Shown here: positions 55,587-64,000 of the stretch, piece after piece
Numbering within the stretch: position 1 is the stretch's first letter
Layout: each line of letters opens with the position of its first letter
NCBI GenBank assembly: GCA_947246015.1
Contig: CAMXQE010000010.1
Coordinates: 32,305 to 96,304 of the forward strand
DNA from: an uncultured Lachnospiraceae bacterium
Lineage (GTDB): Bacteria; Bacillota; Clostridia; Lachnospirales; Lachnospiraceae
Direction: 5' to 3'
Length of the DNA stretch: 64,000 bases
Notes under the pieces: generated by a model
What the model saw: the letters and a program-made list of their open reading frames with translations, nothing else
What the model was told of the DNA's origin: nothing
Database searches by the model: none
Position numbers and translations under genes: made by a program

Positions 55587-55637
55587 TTGACAGCGGCCTT
55601 TGAAGTTGATAAAATGAAAAAGTAGACAAGCGGTTGC
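55587..55637 (+). promoter_or_regulatory. Promoter and operator of the gan transport operon
   Basis: TTGACA (55587-55592), 17 nt, TAAAAT (55610-55615). ACAAGCGGTTGC (55626-55637) lies at the expected start of transcription and matches the operator at 54450. Confidence 0.85.
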
Positions 55638-55677
55638 GCAAATAGCGGAAGACCGCTGAAGATAGGAGGAGAAAGAT

Positions 55678-57042
55678 ATGAATATGAAAAAGTTGACCGC
55701 ATTATTACTTGCAGCAACTATGACGTTCTCACTGGCAGCCTGCGGGAATCCGGAAGTTGCAGGAGACGGTTCCGCACCTGCGGAAAGTGCACCCGCAGCG
55801 AAGGCACCTGCTGAGACGGCGCCTGCAGAGACAGCGCCTGCACAGGCAGAGGCGCCTGCTGAGAAGCAGGATGTGAGCCTTAGGTTATGGGGAGCGGAAG
55901 AAGACCAGGCGATGCTTCAGGGCATGATTGATGCATTTAAGGAGCATTATGCAGACTATGCAAACTTTACGATTGAACTGGGTGTGGAATCCGAATCTAC
56001 CGCAAAAGATACTGTTCTGACAGATATCGAAGCAGCGGCAGATGTATATTCCTTTGCATCCGACCAGTTGATTGACCTTGTGAATGCAGGCGCACTGCAG
56101 TCGATTGATGAGATGGACGGCGCATTGCAGGCATATGCAGGCAAGAGCGTGGCAGATATCAAGGCAGCGAATGTGGAAGGCGCGGTAGAGGCATCTACTT
56201 ACAACAATACTTTCTATGCATTCCCGCTGAGCGCAGACAACGGATACTTCCTGTATTATGATTCCAGCGTGCTGAGCGCGGATGATGTGAAGAGCTGGGA
56301 TACCATGCTTGCAAAAGCAGGAGAGGCTGGCAAGAAAGTCGGCATGACACTTGCTTCCGGCTGGTACAATGCATCTTTCTTCTATGGTGCAGGATTTACT
56401 ACCGGATTGAATGAGGACGGAACCACAGCGATTGACTGGAACGGCAAGGCAGACGTAAGCGGCGTGGAAGTCGTACAGGGTATGCTGGATATTGCTTCCA
56501 ACAGTGCATTCCTTGCTGTTGCAGACGGCGATATCTCCAACCAGATAGCTTCCGGCCAGCTCTGTGCGGCAGTATCCGGTACATGGGATTCCATCGCGGC
56601 GCAGGACGCATTCGGCGATGGTTATGCAGCAACCAAACTTCCGACCTTTACAGCAGGCGGCAAGCAGATTCAGCAGGCAGCCGTAGTAGGATATAAGATG
56701 GTGGCGGTAAATGCTTATTCACAAAATGCAGGATGGGCAGCCCTGCTGGCAGAGTGGATTACCAACGAGGAGAATCAGGCAAAGCGTTTTGCAGAGCGTG
56801 AAGTTGGTCCTTCCAACAAGACAGTGGCAGCTTCCAGCGAGGTAGGAGCAAATGCTGCAATCGCAGCATTGGCAGAACAGTCCGCATACGGTGTGGTACA
56901 GACAGTAGGCGGCAACTACTGGGATCCGACAGGTACGTTCGGTGAAATGATTGCTCAGGGAAGCCTTGCAAGAGATGATGCCGAGGCTATCCAGACAGCG
57001 CTTGATACAATGGTAGAAGGTGTCAGTGCACCGGTACAATAA
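55678..57042 (+). CDS. ganS: Galacto-oligosaccharide-binding lipoprotein
   Basis: A 454-residue ABC binding protein. Signal peptide with lipobox ending LAACG at Cys22, then an Ala/Pro/Glu-rich linker (about 30-60), then a family 1 sugar-binding domain (VSLRLWGAEEDQAMLQGMID, KVGMTLASGWYNASFFYGAG, AAVSGTWDSIAAQDAFGDGY). Followed by MalF/MalG-type permeases. AGGAGGAG precedes the ATG. Specificity for galacto-oligosaccharides is inferred from the GH42 and GH53 genes downstream. Confidence 0.9.
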   Translation: MNMKKLTALLLAATMTFSLAACGNPEVAGDGSAPAESAPAAKAPAETAPAETAPAQAEAPAEKQDVSLRLWGAEEDQAMLQGMIDAFKEHYADYANFTIELGVESESTAKDTVLTDIEAAADVYSFASDQLIDLVNAGALQSIDEMDGALQAYAGKSVADIKAANVEGAVEASTYNNTFYAFPLSADNGYFLYYDSSVLSADDVKSWDTMLAKAGEAGKKVGMTLASGWYNASFFYGAGFTTGLNEDGTTAIDWNGKADVSGVEVVQGMLDIASNSAFLAVADGDISNQIASGQLCAAVSGTWDSIAAQDAFGDGYAATKLPTFTAGGKQIQQAAVVGYKMVAVNAYSQNAGWAALLAEWITNEENQAKRFAEREVGPSNKTVAASSEVGANAAIAALAEQSAYGVVQTVGGNYWDPTGTFGEMIAQGSLARDDAEAIQTALDTMVEGVSAPVQ

Positions 57043-57105
57043 AGCGGCAGGAAGTCTGGAAAACCGGCAGTAAAAAATGAGACGCTTAGGCGGATGAAAT
57101 GGAAA

Positions 57106-57156
57106 AGGGGCGTCGCGAAGCTATGAAGGATGCGTAGCGGGAGTGACGCCCTCTTT
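57106..57156 (+). terminator. Attenuator-like hairpin between ganS and ganP
   Basis: GGGGCGTC pairs with GACGCCC and GCTATG with CGTAGC in one long stem (57106-57150), followed by a weak TCTTT. Such partial terminators let the binding protein be made in excess over the permeases. Confidence 0.55.
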
Positions 57157-57240
57157 ATCCCTAAAATTTCTAAAATGAATCCCTGAAGAGATGGGATAAT
57201 GTTATATAGAGCAGACAAGTAGGACGAAAGGGGTGGAAAG

Positions 57241-58686
57241 ATGGAGCAGGTCAAAGCGGCGTTTGGTTCCTTTTTCGGCGCAATCGGAGGTTTTTTTAAG
57301 AATTTTGGAAACGCGGTAGCAAAGGGAGATATTTTTGTAAAACTTTCCCTGCTTTGGATGGGAGCCGGATATTGCAGAAGAAAACAGTTTATAAAAGCAA
57401 TTCTGATAACTATTTTTGAGGTGGCTGTCATAGCATTTACATTTGGCTTTGCCATGGATTATGTGACGAAGTTCAGTACTTTGGGAACGGTACAGCAGGA
57501 ATCGGTATTCAATATCGTTACCATGAAAAATGAATTTAATGATTACGATCATTCGTTTTTGATTTTGCTGATGTCATTGGTCAGCTTTGTTGTATGGATT
57601 ATTTTTGCCGTAGTTTATCTGAATAATATCATACATGCTTATGAATTGCAGAAACTGGCGGAAAGCGGAAAGCATATCAATACGTTCCGGGAAGATATGC
57701 GGGAATTCTTAAACAGGAAGTTCCATATCACACTGCTTACGCTGCCGGTGATAGGAATTATCATATTTACGGTTATACCGTTTTTCGTATTGTTTTTGGT
57801 GGCATTTACGAATTATGACCAGCAGCATATGCCGCCCAGCGCATTGTTTACGTGGGTGGGGTTCCGGAACTTCAGGGACTTATTCAGCAGCGGCGGTCTG
57901 ACGGTTACTTTTGGTTATGCATTTGTAAGGGTTTTGGCATGGACGCTCATATGGGCGGTATTTGCTACTTTTACGACTTATATCGGAGGTATTCTTTTAT
58001 CCCTGCTGATTAATCATAAGAATACAAAACTTCCGAGATTTTGGCGTACGCTTTTTATCATTACCATTGCGGTTCCCCAGTTCGTATCCCTGCTGTTGGT
58101 ACGTAACTTCTTCGCTAATAACGGTATTGCCAATACGTTCTGCGCCAATATCGGACTGACCGGATGGCTAAGGGACATCGGGGCGATTTCCACCAGTTAT
58201 ATTCCGTTCCTGTCGGCTCCGGGATGGGCGCATGTGATGATTGTCATTATCAATATATGGGTCGGTGTGCCGTACCAGATGCTGATTGCAACAGGTGTCC
58301 TGATGAACATTCCGACCGAGCAGATGGAAAGTGCGAAGATTGACGGCGCTACACCCAGACAGATTTTTGTACACATTACAATGCCTTATGTGCTGTTTAT
58401 TACGGGACCGTCACTGGTTACGGATTTTGTTAAGAACATCAACAATTTCAACGTTATTTTCCTGTTGACCAACGGCGTATTTACCACGACGAACCAGCTC
58501 ATGGCAAACTCGCAGGCGAAGGAAGTGGACTTGCTTGTCACATGGCTGTATACTCTGACACAGGATTATTACAACTACAAGATGGCGTCTGCCATAGGTA
58601 TTATTGTATTTTTAATCTGTGCGGTATTTACCCTTGTTTCGTTTAACCGCTTAATCCAGGGCGACAGAGAGGAGGCATACCGGTAA
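57241..58686 (+). CDS. ganP: Sugar ABC transporter permease, MalF type
   Basis: A 481-residue permease with eight predicted helices; an N-terminal extension with two early helices, as in MalF. The EAA loop is present as MESAKIDGATPRQIFVHITMP. Forms the channel with the next gene. No ATPase is encoded here; a shared MsmX-type ATPase elsewhere would be expected. Confidence 0.93.
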   Translation: MEQVKAAFGSFFGAIGGFFKNFGNAVAKGDIFVKLSLLWMGAGYCRRKQFIKAILITIFEVAVIAFTFGFAMDYVTKFSTLGTVQQESVFNIVTMKNEFNDYDHSFLILLMSLVSFVVWIIFAVVYLNNIIHAYELQKLAESGKHINTFREDMREFLNRKFHITLLTLPVIGIIIFTVIPFFVLFLVAFTNYDQQHMPPSALFTWVGFRNFRDLFSSGGLTVTFGYAFVRVLAWTLIWAVFATFTTYIGGILLSLLINHKNTKLPRFWRTLFIITIAVPQFVSLLLVRNFFANNGIANTFCANIGLTGWLRDIGAISTSYIPFLSAPGWAHVMIVIINIWVGVPYQMLIATGVLMNIPTEQMESAKIDGATPRQIFVHITMPYVLFITGPSLVTDFVKNINNFNVIFLLTNGVFTTTNQLMANSQAKEVDLLVTWLYTLTQDYYNYKMASAIGIIVFLICAVFTLVSFNRLIQGDREEAYR

Positions 58687-59531
58687 TGAAGAAAAAATAT
58701 ATAGATATGATATTGAGGCATGTATTGTTGGCATTCCTTGCATTTATTTGGCTGATTCCCATTGTGTGGCTGTTTGTAACATCTTTCAGTACGTATCCGG
58801 GAAGGAATACATCCACGTTCTTTCCGGAACACTGGACGCTGAATAATTATAAGAACCTTCTGTTTGCAGCAGACAGTGTGGCTCAGTTCCCGAACTGGTT
58901 TAAAAATACGTTTATCGTTGCATGTTGCAGCTGTATTATTTCCAGTGCATTTGTGCTGATGGTGGCATATGCAACTTCCTGTATGCGGTTTAAGATGCGG
59001 AAACCTTTGATGAATATCGGTGTTATCCTGAATCTGTTTCCGGGCTTTTTGTCCATGATTGCCGTATATTTCATTCTCAGAACCCTGAACCTGACCAATA
59101 ACCATTGGGGGCTGGTGCTGGTATATTCGGCATCTTCCGGTTTGGGCTACCTGATTGCAAAGGGATTTTTCGATACGATACCGGCATCTTTGCGTGAAGC
59201 GGCTTATCTGGACGGGGCAAGTGAAGCGACCATTTTTTATAAAGTAGTCGTGCCTATGAGCCAGCCGATTATTGTATATACGGTCATCAGCTCTTTCCTC
59301 GCTCCGTGGATGGATTTCGTATTTGCAAAGATGATACTGAATGCAGGTATTTCTTCCAAGTGGACCGTATCCATCGGTTTGTTCAATATGCTGGATAAGA
59401 GTCTGATTAACACTTACTTTACACAGTTCTGCGCAGGCGGTGTGCTCGTTTCCATACCGATTTCCGCACTGTTTGTCATTATGCAGAAGTTCTATGTGGA
59501 AGGTGTTACGGGCGGTTCCGTAAAAGGGTAA
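58686..59531 (+). CDS. ganQ: Sugar ABC transporter permease, MalG type
   Basis: A 281-residue permease with six helices; EAA loop LREAAYLDGASEATIFYKVV, and the usual C terminus FYVEGVTGGSVKG. The first base of the GTG-free ATG start region abuts the stop of ganP, with GGAGGCATACC inside ganP as ribosome site. Confidence 0.94.
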   Translation: MKKKYIDMILRHVLLAFLAFIWLIPIVWLFVTSFSTYPGRNTSTFFPEHWTLNNYKNLLFAADSVAQFPNWFKNTFIVACCSCIISSAFVLMVAYATSCMRFKMRKPLMNIGVILNLFPGFLSMIAVYFILRTLNLTNNHWGLVLVYSASSGLGYLIAKGFFDTIPASLREAAYLDGASEATIFYKVVVPMSQPIIVYTVISSFLAPWMDFVFAKMILNAGISSKWTVSIGLFNMLDKSLINTYFTQFCAGGVLVSIPISALFVIMQKFYVEGVTGGSVKG

Positions 59532-59537
59532 AGGTTT

Positions 59538-59568
59538 GTAACAGTTTGGCCGGAGGCTGAACTGTTAC
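59538..59568. repeat. Palindrome of the GTAACAGTT family
   Basis: GTAACAGTT (59538-59546) pairs with AACTGTTAC (59560-59568) around a GGCC/GGCT region. Similar sequences lie at 46452-46480 and 24540-24565. No T-run on the + strand. Confidence 0.6.
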
Positions 59569-59612
59569 AGTTAAAAAAATATGCCGGTTGTCGGCAGGAA
59601 CAGAGGTAGAAT

Positions 59613-61451
59613 ATGAGTGATTTTATTGTGAACATCATCCATCGGCCGGAAATGGTTCCCGAATATGCGGAGAAAGTAACCGGACATGGAAAGGAAGAGG
59701 ATATCGGAAGGACGGCACTTCTTACAGAGTCTTTGGATATCTTCAAATTCCAACAGGAGACAGCGCATAAGAATGGTCTGAAAACAACCATTCAGATGAC
59801 CTACGCTGCATTATTTAACGAGGAGGCAATCCAAATTGCCAAAGAGCATCATGAAAAGTATGGGGATGAGATTTCCCTGTCTCTGCTTGGGCTGCCTTGT
59901 ACGGAATTCCGTGAGAAATATAAGACAAAGGATTTCTGTATCTGGATGTTTTCCATGGAGGACAAAAAGCGCATCGTGGATGACGTGTTCGGAAAATTCC
60001 ATGATACGTTCGGTTTTTATCCGGAATCCACCGGTTCCTACTACATGGATGCGGATTTGACGAATTATATCAAAGAGAAATATCCGATGGTGAAATGCGC
60101 GGTTGCAACCTGCTGGGAGGAAGGGCCGAAGGCATACCATACCTGTAATAATTCATGGTATACGTTCATGGACGGCGGTCCGTGGAATCCGTGGATTCCT
60201 TCCAAACAGAATACCCATGCACCGGCGGCAAATGAGGCGGAGGACAGCGGTATTGTGGCAATCCCGCACTTGTCCAGGGATTTGCTGGCATGTTATGACG
60301 GAAACGGTTCTAATTTCGGAACCCATCCCCAGAATGTACTGCGCGGGATGATTTACGATACGGAAACATGGGAATTTCCTTATTTGTTCAACCTGATTGA
60401 CCAGTACAGGGATTTGGAGAAATACAACAACGGTTATGCATATAACATGATGTTTGTAGGTCCGGCATGGCTGAATAAAATGGGACGCTGGGAAGCACCG
60501 TATGAACTTTTGAAAAAAAGTTATGAAGAAGGCATGGCATACTATGGGAACCTGAAAAAAGAAGGGAAACTGATGGATATGACCATGGCGGAATTTGCAG
60601 ATTACTACCGTGGGAAAAAGACATATGAAGAACCGGAATGTGCGCTTTGGAGGGATATCCTGTATGGTTCCGATAAGCAGTTGTTCTGGTACTGCGACCC
60701 GTATATGAGAGTTTGTGTCAACATGGATCAGGGCGGAGCGATTGTAGACCTGCGTCCTTATGCGGCGAAGCTGGAATGGCCGGTTGGTATCGGTACGAAG
60801 CATGTGACGGATGCCTCTTATCCGTTTCTGATTCAGGAGAAATACCGCGCCGGATACTTTACCCACTATGCGGGAGAAGGCACCATCAGAAGCGCCAAGC
60901 TGAAATATAACGGAGAAGAAGTGGACTTGTGCCTGTGCAGGACGAAAGCCCATTTTACAAAAGAAGGAAAGACGAGAATCCTGACTTTGGACCCTGTAGA
61001 AATTGAATTTTATGATTTGACCGTGACCTTGCAGAGTGTGATTTCCTTTGAGGAGGGAAGTTCAGATATTAAAATCGAAAGAAAGATTCTGAATATGAGC
61101 AATCCTGATGCGGAAGTGGAAATTAACGAATACATGGTGGCATGTTACGGAACGACAGAGTATTCCGAGGATATGACGGGGATTATCCTTGCCTGCGAAA
61201 AGGGCGGCGAGAAGGAAACACTGTCTTATGAATACAAGTGCAGGGAGATGGAAAAGGCTGGGGCAACGGAAGTCTCCGCAGTGATTCCGCCCATTGAAAC
61301 AAAGGTATCCATGAAGGCATCGAACGGGGAAGCCGTGGGATATGTGAAGGAAGGTTATGCATTCTCACCGATGTTTACCCTTGGATATACCAAAAATCTG
61401 AAAGATAAGGAGGAATTTGCGACATGGCTCAGGCTGGAAAAGGCAAATTAA
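59613..61451 (+). CDS. Uncharacterised 612-residue protein of the gan operon, possible carbohydrate-active enzyme
   Basis: No signal peptide or membrane helix. The N-terminal about 300 residues look like a barrel enzyme with ordered acidic and His motifs (TIQMTYAALFNEEA, GFYPESTGSYYMDADL, AIPHLSRDLLACYDGNG), recalling polysaccharide deacetylase or GH57/38-type folds. The C-terminal part (about 370-600) is beta-rich (DLTVTLQSVISFEEGSSDIK). I do not recognise a named family. It lies between the transporter and the beta-galactosidase, so an intracellular role in oligosaccharide breakdown is likely but unproven. Confidence 0.6.
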   Translation: MSDFIVNIIHRPEMVPEYAEKVTGHGKEEDIGRTALLTESLDIFKFQQETAHKNGLKTTIQMTYAALFNEEAIQIAKEHHEKYGDEISLSLLGLPCTEFREKYKTKDFCIWMFSMEDKKRIVDDVFGKFHDTFGFYPESTGSYYMDADLTNYIKEKYPMVKCAVATCWEEGPKAYHTCNNSWYTFMDGGPWNPWIPSKQNTHAPAANEAEDSGIVAIPHLSRDLLACYDGNGSNFGTHPQNVLRGMIYDTETWEFPYLFNLIDQYRDLEKYNNGYAYNMMFVGPAWLNKMGRWEAPYELLKKSYEEGMAYYGNLKKEGKLMDMTMAEFADYYRGKKTYEEPECALWRDILYGSDKQLFWYCDPYMRVCVNMDQGGAIVDLRPYAAKLEWPVGIGTKHVTDASYPFLIQEKYRAGYFTHYAGEGTIRSAKLKYNGEEVDLCLCRTKAHFTKEGKTRILTLDPVEIEFYDLTVTLQSVISFEEGSSDIKIERKILNMSNPDAEVEINEYMVACYGTTEYSEDMTGIILACEKGGEKETLSYEYKCREMEKAGATEVSAVIPPIETKVSMKASNGEAVGYVKEGYAFSPMFTLGYTKNLKDKEEFATWLRLEKAN

Positions 61452-61642
61452 ATTATAGGTGTCCTTCTTGCTTTATGAGGGATTTGGACTTGGATATGTT
61501 CTATGATAAGGATAAGAAAGAATATTATTGTATCAGATGCCAGTACAGGGGAACGGAAGAAGATGTTTTGGAGAAAAACCAGTTGGCAAGGTTCCGTTAT
61601 GGTGCAATGGCAAAGCGGTATACAAAGTTTGATTTTGACTAA
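61424..61642 (+). CDS. Small zinc-ribbon protein
   Basis: A 72-residue protein with CPSC and CIRC pairs about 20 residues apart forming a zinc ribbon (YRCPSCFMRDLDLDMFYDKD). It overlaps the end of the 612-residue gene by 28 nt and has AAGGAGG in that gene as ribosome site. A terminator follows. Function unknown. Confidence 0.75.
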   Translation: MAQAGKGKLNYRCPSCFMRDLDLDMFYDKDKKEYYCIRCQYRGTEEDVLEKNQLARFRYGAMAKRYTKFDFD

Positions 61643-61650
61643 TTTCCGCG

Positions 61651-61691
61651 GGAAGCGTCCGTAACATATTATGGTTGCGGGCGCTTTTTCC
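61651..61691 (+). terminator. Terminator after the zinc-ribbon gene
   Basis: GAAGCG-T-CCG pairs with CGGG-CGCTT and is followed by five T. It would partly separate the beta-galactosidase from the upstream genes. Confidence 0.65.
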
Positions 61692-61757
61692 AGAATGTGT
61701 TTGAAAATTGCTTTCTGCCCATGAGGGAAAGGAACGGCATAGGAATGGAGGAAGAAG

Positions 61758-63770
61758 ATGGAATTTGAGAAAGTGCTTCACGGAGGGGATTATAATCCCG
61801 AACAATGGCTGGATTGTCCGGAGGTATTGCAGGAAGATATCGAATTGATGAAAAAAGCCCATGTAAACTGTGTGACACTGGGAGTTTTTTCATGGGCGGT
61901 GCTGGAACCAACCGAAGGAGAGTACCGTTTGGATTGGCTGGAGGAAATCATTGATAGGCTGTATGAGAACGGGATTTATACGGTACTGGCAACCCCTACC
62001 GGAGCGATGCCCCATTGGCTGACCAGCCGTTATCCCGAAACAATGCAGGTGCGTGAGGACGGGGGGAGGAATCTGCCCGGCAGGCGTCATAATTTCTGTT
62101 ATACTTCAGTGAAAATGCGGGAGAAGACCAGGCAGATGGATTACAGGCTGGCACAGATGGCGGGAAAACACCCCGGTATCCTGATGTGGCATATTTCCAA
62201 TGAGATGGGCGGGAATTTCTCGGACAGCGCCTGTCACTGTGAGCAGTGCCAGCAGGCGTTCCGGCAATGGCTGAAGGAAAAATACGGAACACTGGAGGCA
62301 TTAAATAAGGCATGGTGGACGGTATTCTGGAGTCATGTGTATACCGACTGGGAGCAGATACACAGCCCGGTTCCCCATGGGGAGTGTCTGCTGCATGGAC
62401 TGAATCTGGACTGGCACCGTTTTGTAACCCATCAGATGACGGATTTCCTGAAATGGGAAATTGCTTCCGTCAGGGAATATTCCGCGCTGCCTGTCACTAC
62501 GAATTTCATGTTCTTTTTCACGCCGCTGGATTATTTCAAAATGCAGAAAGAGCTGGATGTTATCTCATGGGATTCCTATCCGGCATGGCATAAGCGGAAG
62601 GATGAAGTGCCGGTAGCAGTGAAAGCGGCGGCGTATCACAGTATGATGCGGAGTATGAAGAAAGCGCCCTTTATGCTGATGGAAAGTGTTCCTTCCACGG
62701 TAAACTGGAGGGAGAGCAATCCGTTAAAACGTCCGGGGATGCATATGCTTTCTTCCATGCAGGCGGTAGCGCATGGCTCCAATACGGTACAGTATTTCCA
62801 GTGGAGAAAAGGAAGAGGCGCTTTTGAAAAGTTCCATGGGGCGGTATTGGATCACAAAAACGGAGAGAATACACGCACATTCCGGGATGTGACGGGAGTA
62901 GGGGAACGGCTGGAAAAGCTGGATATGCTAATCCGTCAGTCCTGCAATAAGCCGAAAGCGGCGATGGTTTTCGACTGGGAGAACTGGTGGGCTTTGGAAG
63001 ATGCTACGGGTCCCAGGCTGGAGATGGATTACCAAAAAGTTTTTTTACAGCACTACCGTGCGTTTTGGGAAGCAGGAATCGATGTGGATATCATTAACAT
63101 GGACGGAGATTTGGATGGTTATCATCTGGTAATCGCTCCGCTGAATTATCTATATAAGAATGGGTATGCCGGAAAGGTAGAGCAGTATGTGAAAAACGGG
63201 GGAACTTATATTACGACTTATTGGAGCGGTATCGTGGATGAGACGGATTTGTGTTTCACGGGAGAGCATCCGCTCCGGAAGGTGCTTGGTATCCGGCAGG
63301 AGGAAATCGATGCGCCCGGTGAGGAGTTCCGTAATGCTGTCGTTTATCAGGGGAAGGAATATCCTGCCGGAAGAATCTGCGAGGTGGTGTATGCGGAGAC
63401 GGCAAAGGCGGTTACGGAATACGAGAAGGACTTCTATAAAGGACTGCCTGCTATTTCGGAGAACCGTTACGGAGAGGGAACAGCCTATTATCTTGCAGCG
63501 GAGTTTGGGCAGGATCTGTTGAATGATTTTTATGGGGAGTGTCTGAGACAGGCAGGCATGGAAAATCCGCTGGCAGCAAAACTGCCGTATGGCGTAACCG
63601 TATCGGAGCGTAAGGGAGAGACGAATCTTATTTTTGTGCAGAATTACAATGAGAAAACGGTGGAAGTGGAGGGGAGCGGGATTTATGAGGAAGCGGACAC
63701 CGGAAGGAAATGGCAGGGAAGGATAGAGATGGGGCCTTTTGAGTGTAAAGTTTTAGTGAGAGAGGGATGA
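61758..63770 (+). CDS. ganA: GH42 beta-galactosidase
   Basis: A 670-residue intracellular enzyme (no signal peptide) releasing galactose from short galacto-oligosaccharides. The TIM barrel begins LHGGDYNPEQWL; the acid/base Glu149 is in MWHISNEMGG, the nucleophile Glu309 in FMLMESVPS, and Cys159, Cys161 and Cys164 (CHCEQC) are the usual structural zinc ligands. The trimerisation domain and C-terminal beta domain follow. GGAGGAAG precedes. Partner of the GH53 galactanase after it. Confidence 0.93.
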   Translation: MEFEKVLHGGDYNPEQWLDCPEVLQEDIELMKKAHVNCVTLGVFSWAVLEPTEGEYRLDWLEEIIDRLYENGIYTVLATPTGAMPHWLTSRYPETMQVREDGGRNLPGRRHNFCYTSVKMREKTRQMDYRLAQMAGKHPGILMWHISNEMGGNFSDSACHCEQCQQAFRQWLKEKYGTLEALNKAWWTVFWSHVYTDWEQIHSPVPHGECLLHGLNLDWHRFVTHQMTDFLKWEIASVREYSALPVTTNFMFFFTPLDYFKMQKELDVISWDSYPAWHKRKDEVPVAVKAAAYHSMMRSMKKAPFMLMESVPSTVNWRESNPLKRPGMHMLSSMQAVAHGSNTVQYFQWRKGRGAFEKFHGAVLDHKNGENTRTFRDVTGVGERLEKLDMLIRQSCNKPKAAMVFDWENWWALEDATGPRLEMDYQKVFLQHYRAFWEAGIDVDIINMDGDLDGYHLVIAPLNYLYKNGYAGKVEQYVKNGGTYITTYWSGIVDETDLCFTGEHPLRKVLGIRQEEIDAPGEEFRNAVVYQGKEYPAGRICEVVYAETAKAVTEYEKDFYKGLPAISENRYGEGTAYYLAAEFGQDLLNDFYGECLRQAGMENPLAAKLPYGVTVSERKGETNLIFVQNYNEKTVEVEGSGIYEEADTGRKWQGRIEMGPFECKVLVREG

Positions 63771-63920
63771 AATGAAACGGCACTGAGACTGAAAATGAAA
63801 CAGTTTAAAAGAAACGAAATCATTCTGAATGTTTAATGGGATGTTTGTACCGTGGCTGCCGGTTTTAGGTTCGCGGAAGCAGAGACAGGGTAGAAGTGTA
63901 AGAAGGGAGACAATAAAAGA

Positions 63921-64000
63921 ATGGGAGAATTTATACATGGCATGGATATTTCATCGATGGATGAGGTGGTGAAGTGCGGAGGGAAGTTTTATGATAAGGG
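63921..64000 (+). CDS. ganB: GH53 arabinogalactan endo-beta-1,4-galactanase, N-terminal part
   Basis: Only 26 codons are in the window. HGMDISSMDEVVKCGGKFYD matches the first beta strand of family 53 endo-galactanases. There is no signal peptide at this start, so the enzyme may be intracellular, acting on imported galactan fragments; the usual ganB product is secreted. AAGGGAGAC precedes the ATG. Truncated by the window end. Confidence 0.75.
   Translation, partial: MGEFIHGMDISSMDEVVKCGGKFYDK

Overview
The window looks like chromosomal DNA of an anaerobic, low-to-moderate GC Firmicute, most likely Lachnospiraceae (Clostridium cluster XIVa). The support is the S10-spc-alpha ribosomal cluster with a KOW-domain gene between map and infA, zinc-type S14, an enlarged L17, ECF transporter genes and truA before rplM-rpsI, and a galactan (gan) locus of Firmicute type. 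Almost everything reads on the + strand; only a small XRE regulator and an M15 peptidase read on the - strand.

Layout. 1-11 kb: a DUF6033-like protein; an operon of solute-binding lipoprotein, MacB-like ATPase and FtsX permease, followed by a MotA-like membrane protein and a membrane-anchored LuxR regulator; a DHH phosphoesterase; an unusual XRE-PurM fusion. 11-29 kb: rpsJ to rplQ, with a strong promoter and 400-nt leader at rpsJ, a terminator between secY and adk, a separate promoter for rpmJ, and repeat arrays between rpsK and rpsD and across the rpoA stop codon. 29-41 kb: accessory genes (XRE regulator with double operator, M15 peptidase, VTC polyphosphate polymerase, DUF4956, CotH) placed around the conserved ecfA1-ecfA2-ecfT-truA-rplM-rpsI block, then a frameshifted type III toxin-antitoxin cassette flanked by 58-bp direct repeats copied from the rpsI 3' end. 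41-49 kb: dus, a GreA-like factor, an AEC transporter, metF, an SDR enzyme, trxB, an SH3/NlpC-P60 hydrolase, a DnaA-box cluster and hpf.

The most striking object is at 49.96-53.88 kb. An M23 metallopeptidase gene is cut into two halves by a 3.9-kb element carrying a small protein, a large serine recombinase and a methyl-accepting chemotaxis protein. The halves share a short core (GG-Y-ACACC) in the same codon phase, so precise excision would restore an intact ORF of about 366 codons. The cut separates the two metal-binding motifs (HxxxD on the left, HxH on the right), so the integrated state must be enzyme-off.

54.5-64 kb is a galactan utilisation operon: LacI regulator, lipoprotein binding protein and two permeases, an uncharacterised 612-aa protein, a zinc-ribbon protein, a GH42 beta-galactosidase and the start of a GH53 endo-galactanase. 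Matching LacI-type operators lie just downstream of the -10 boxes of both the regulator and the binding-protein promoters, which suggests autoregulation and substrate-dependent derepression.
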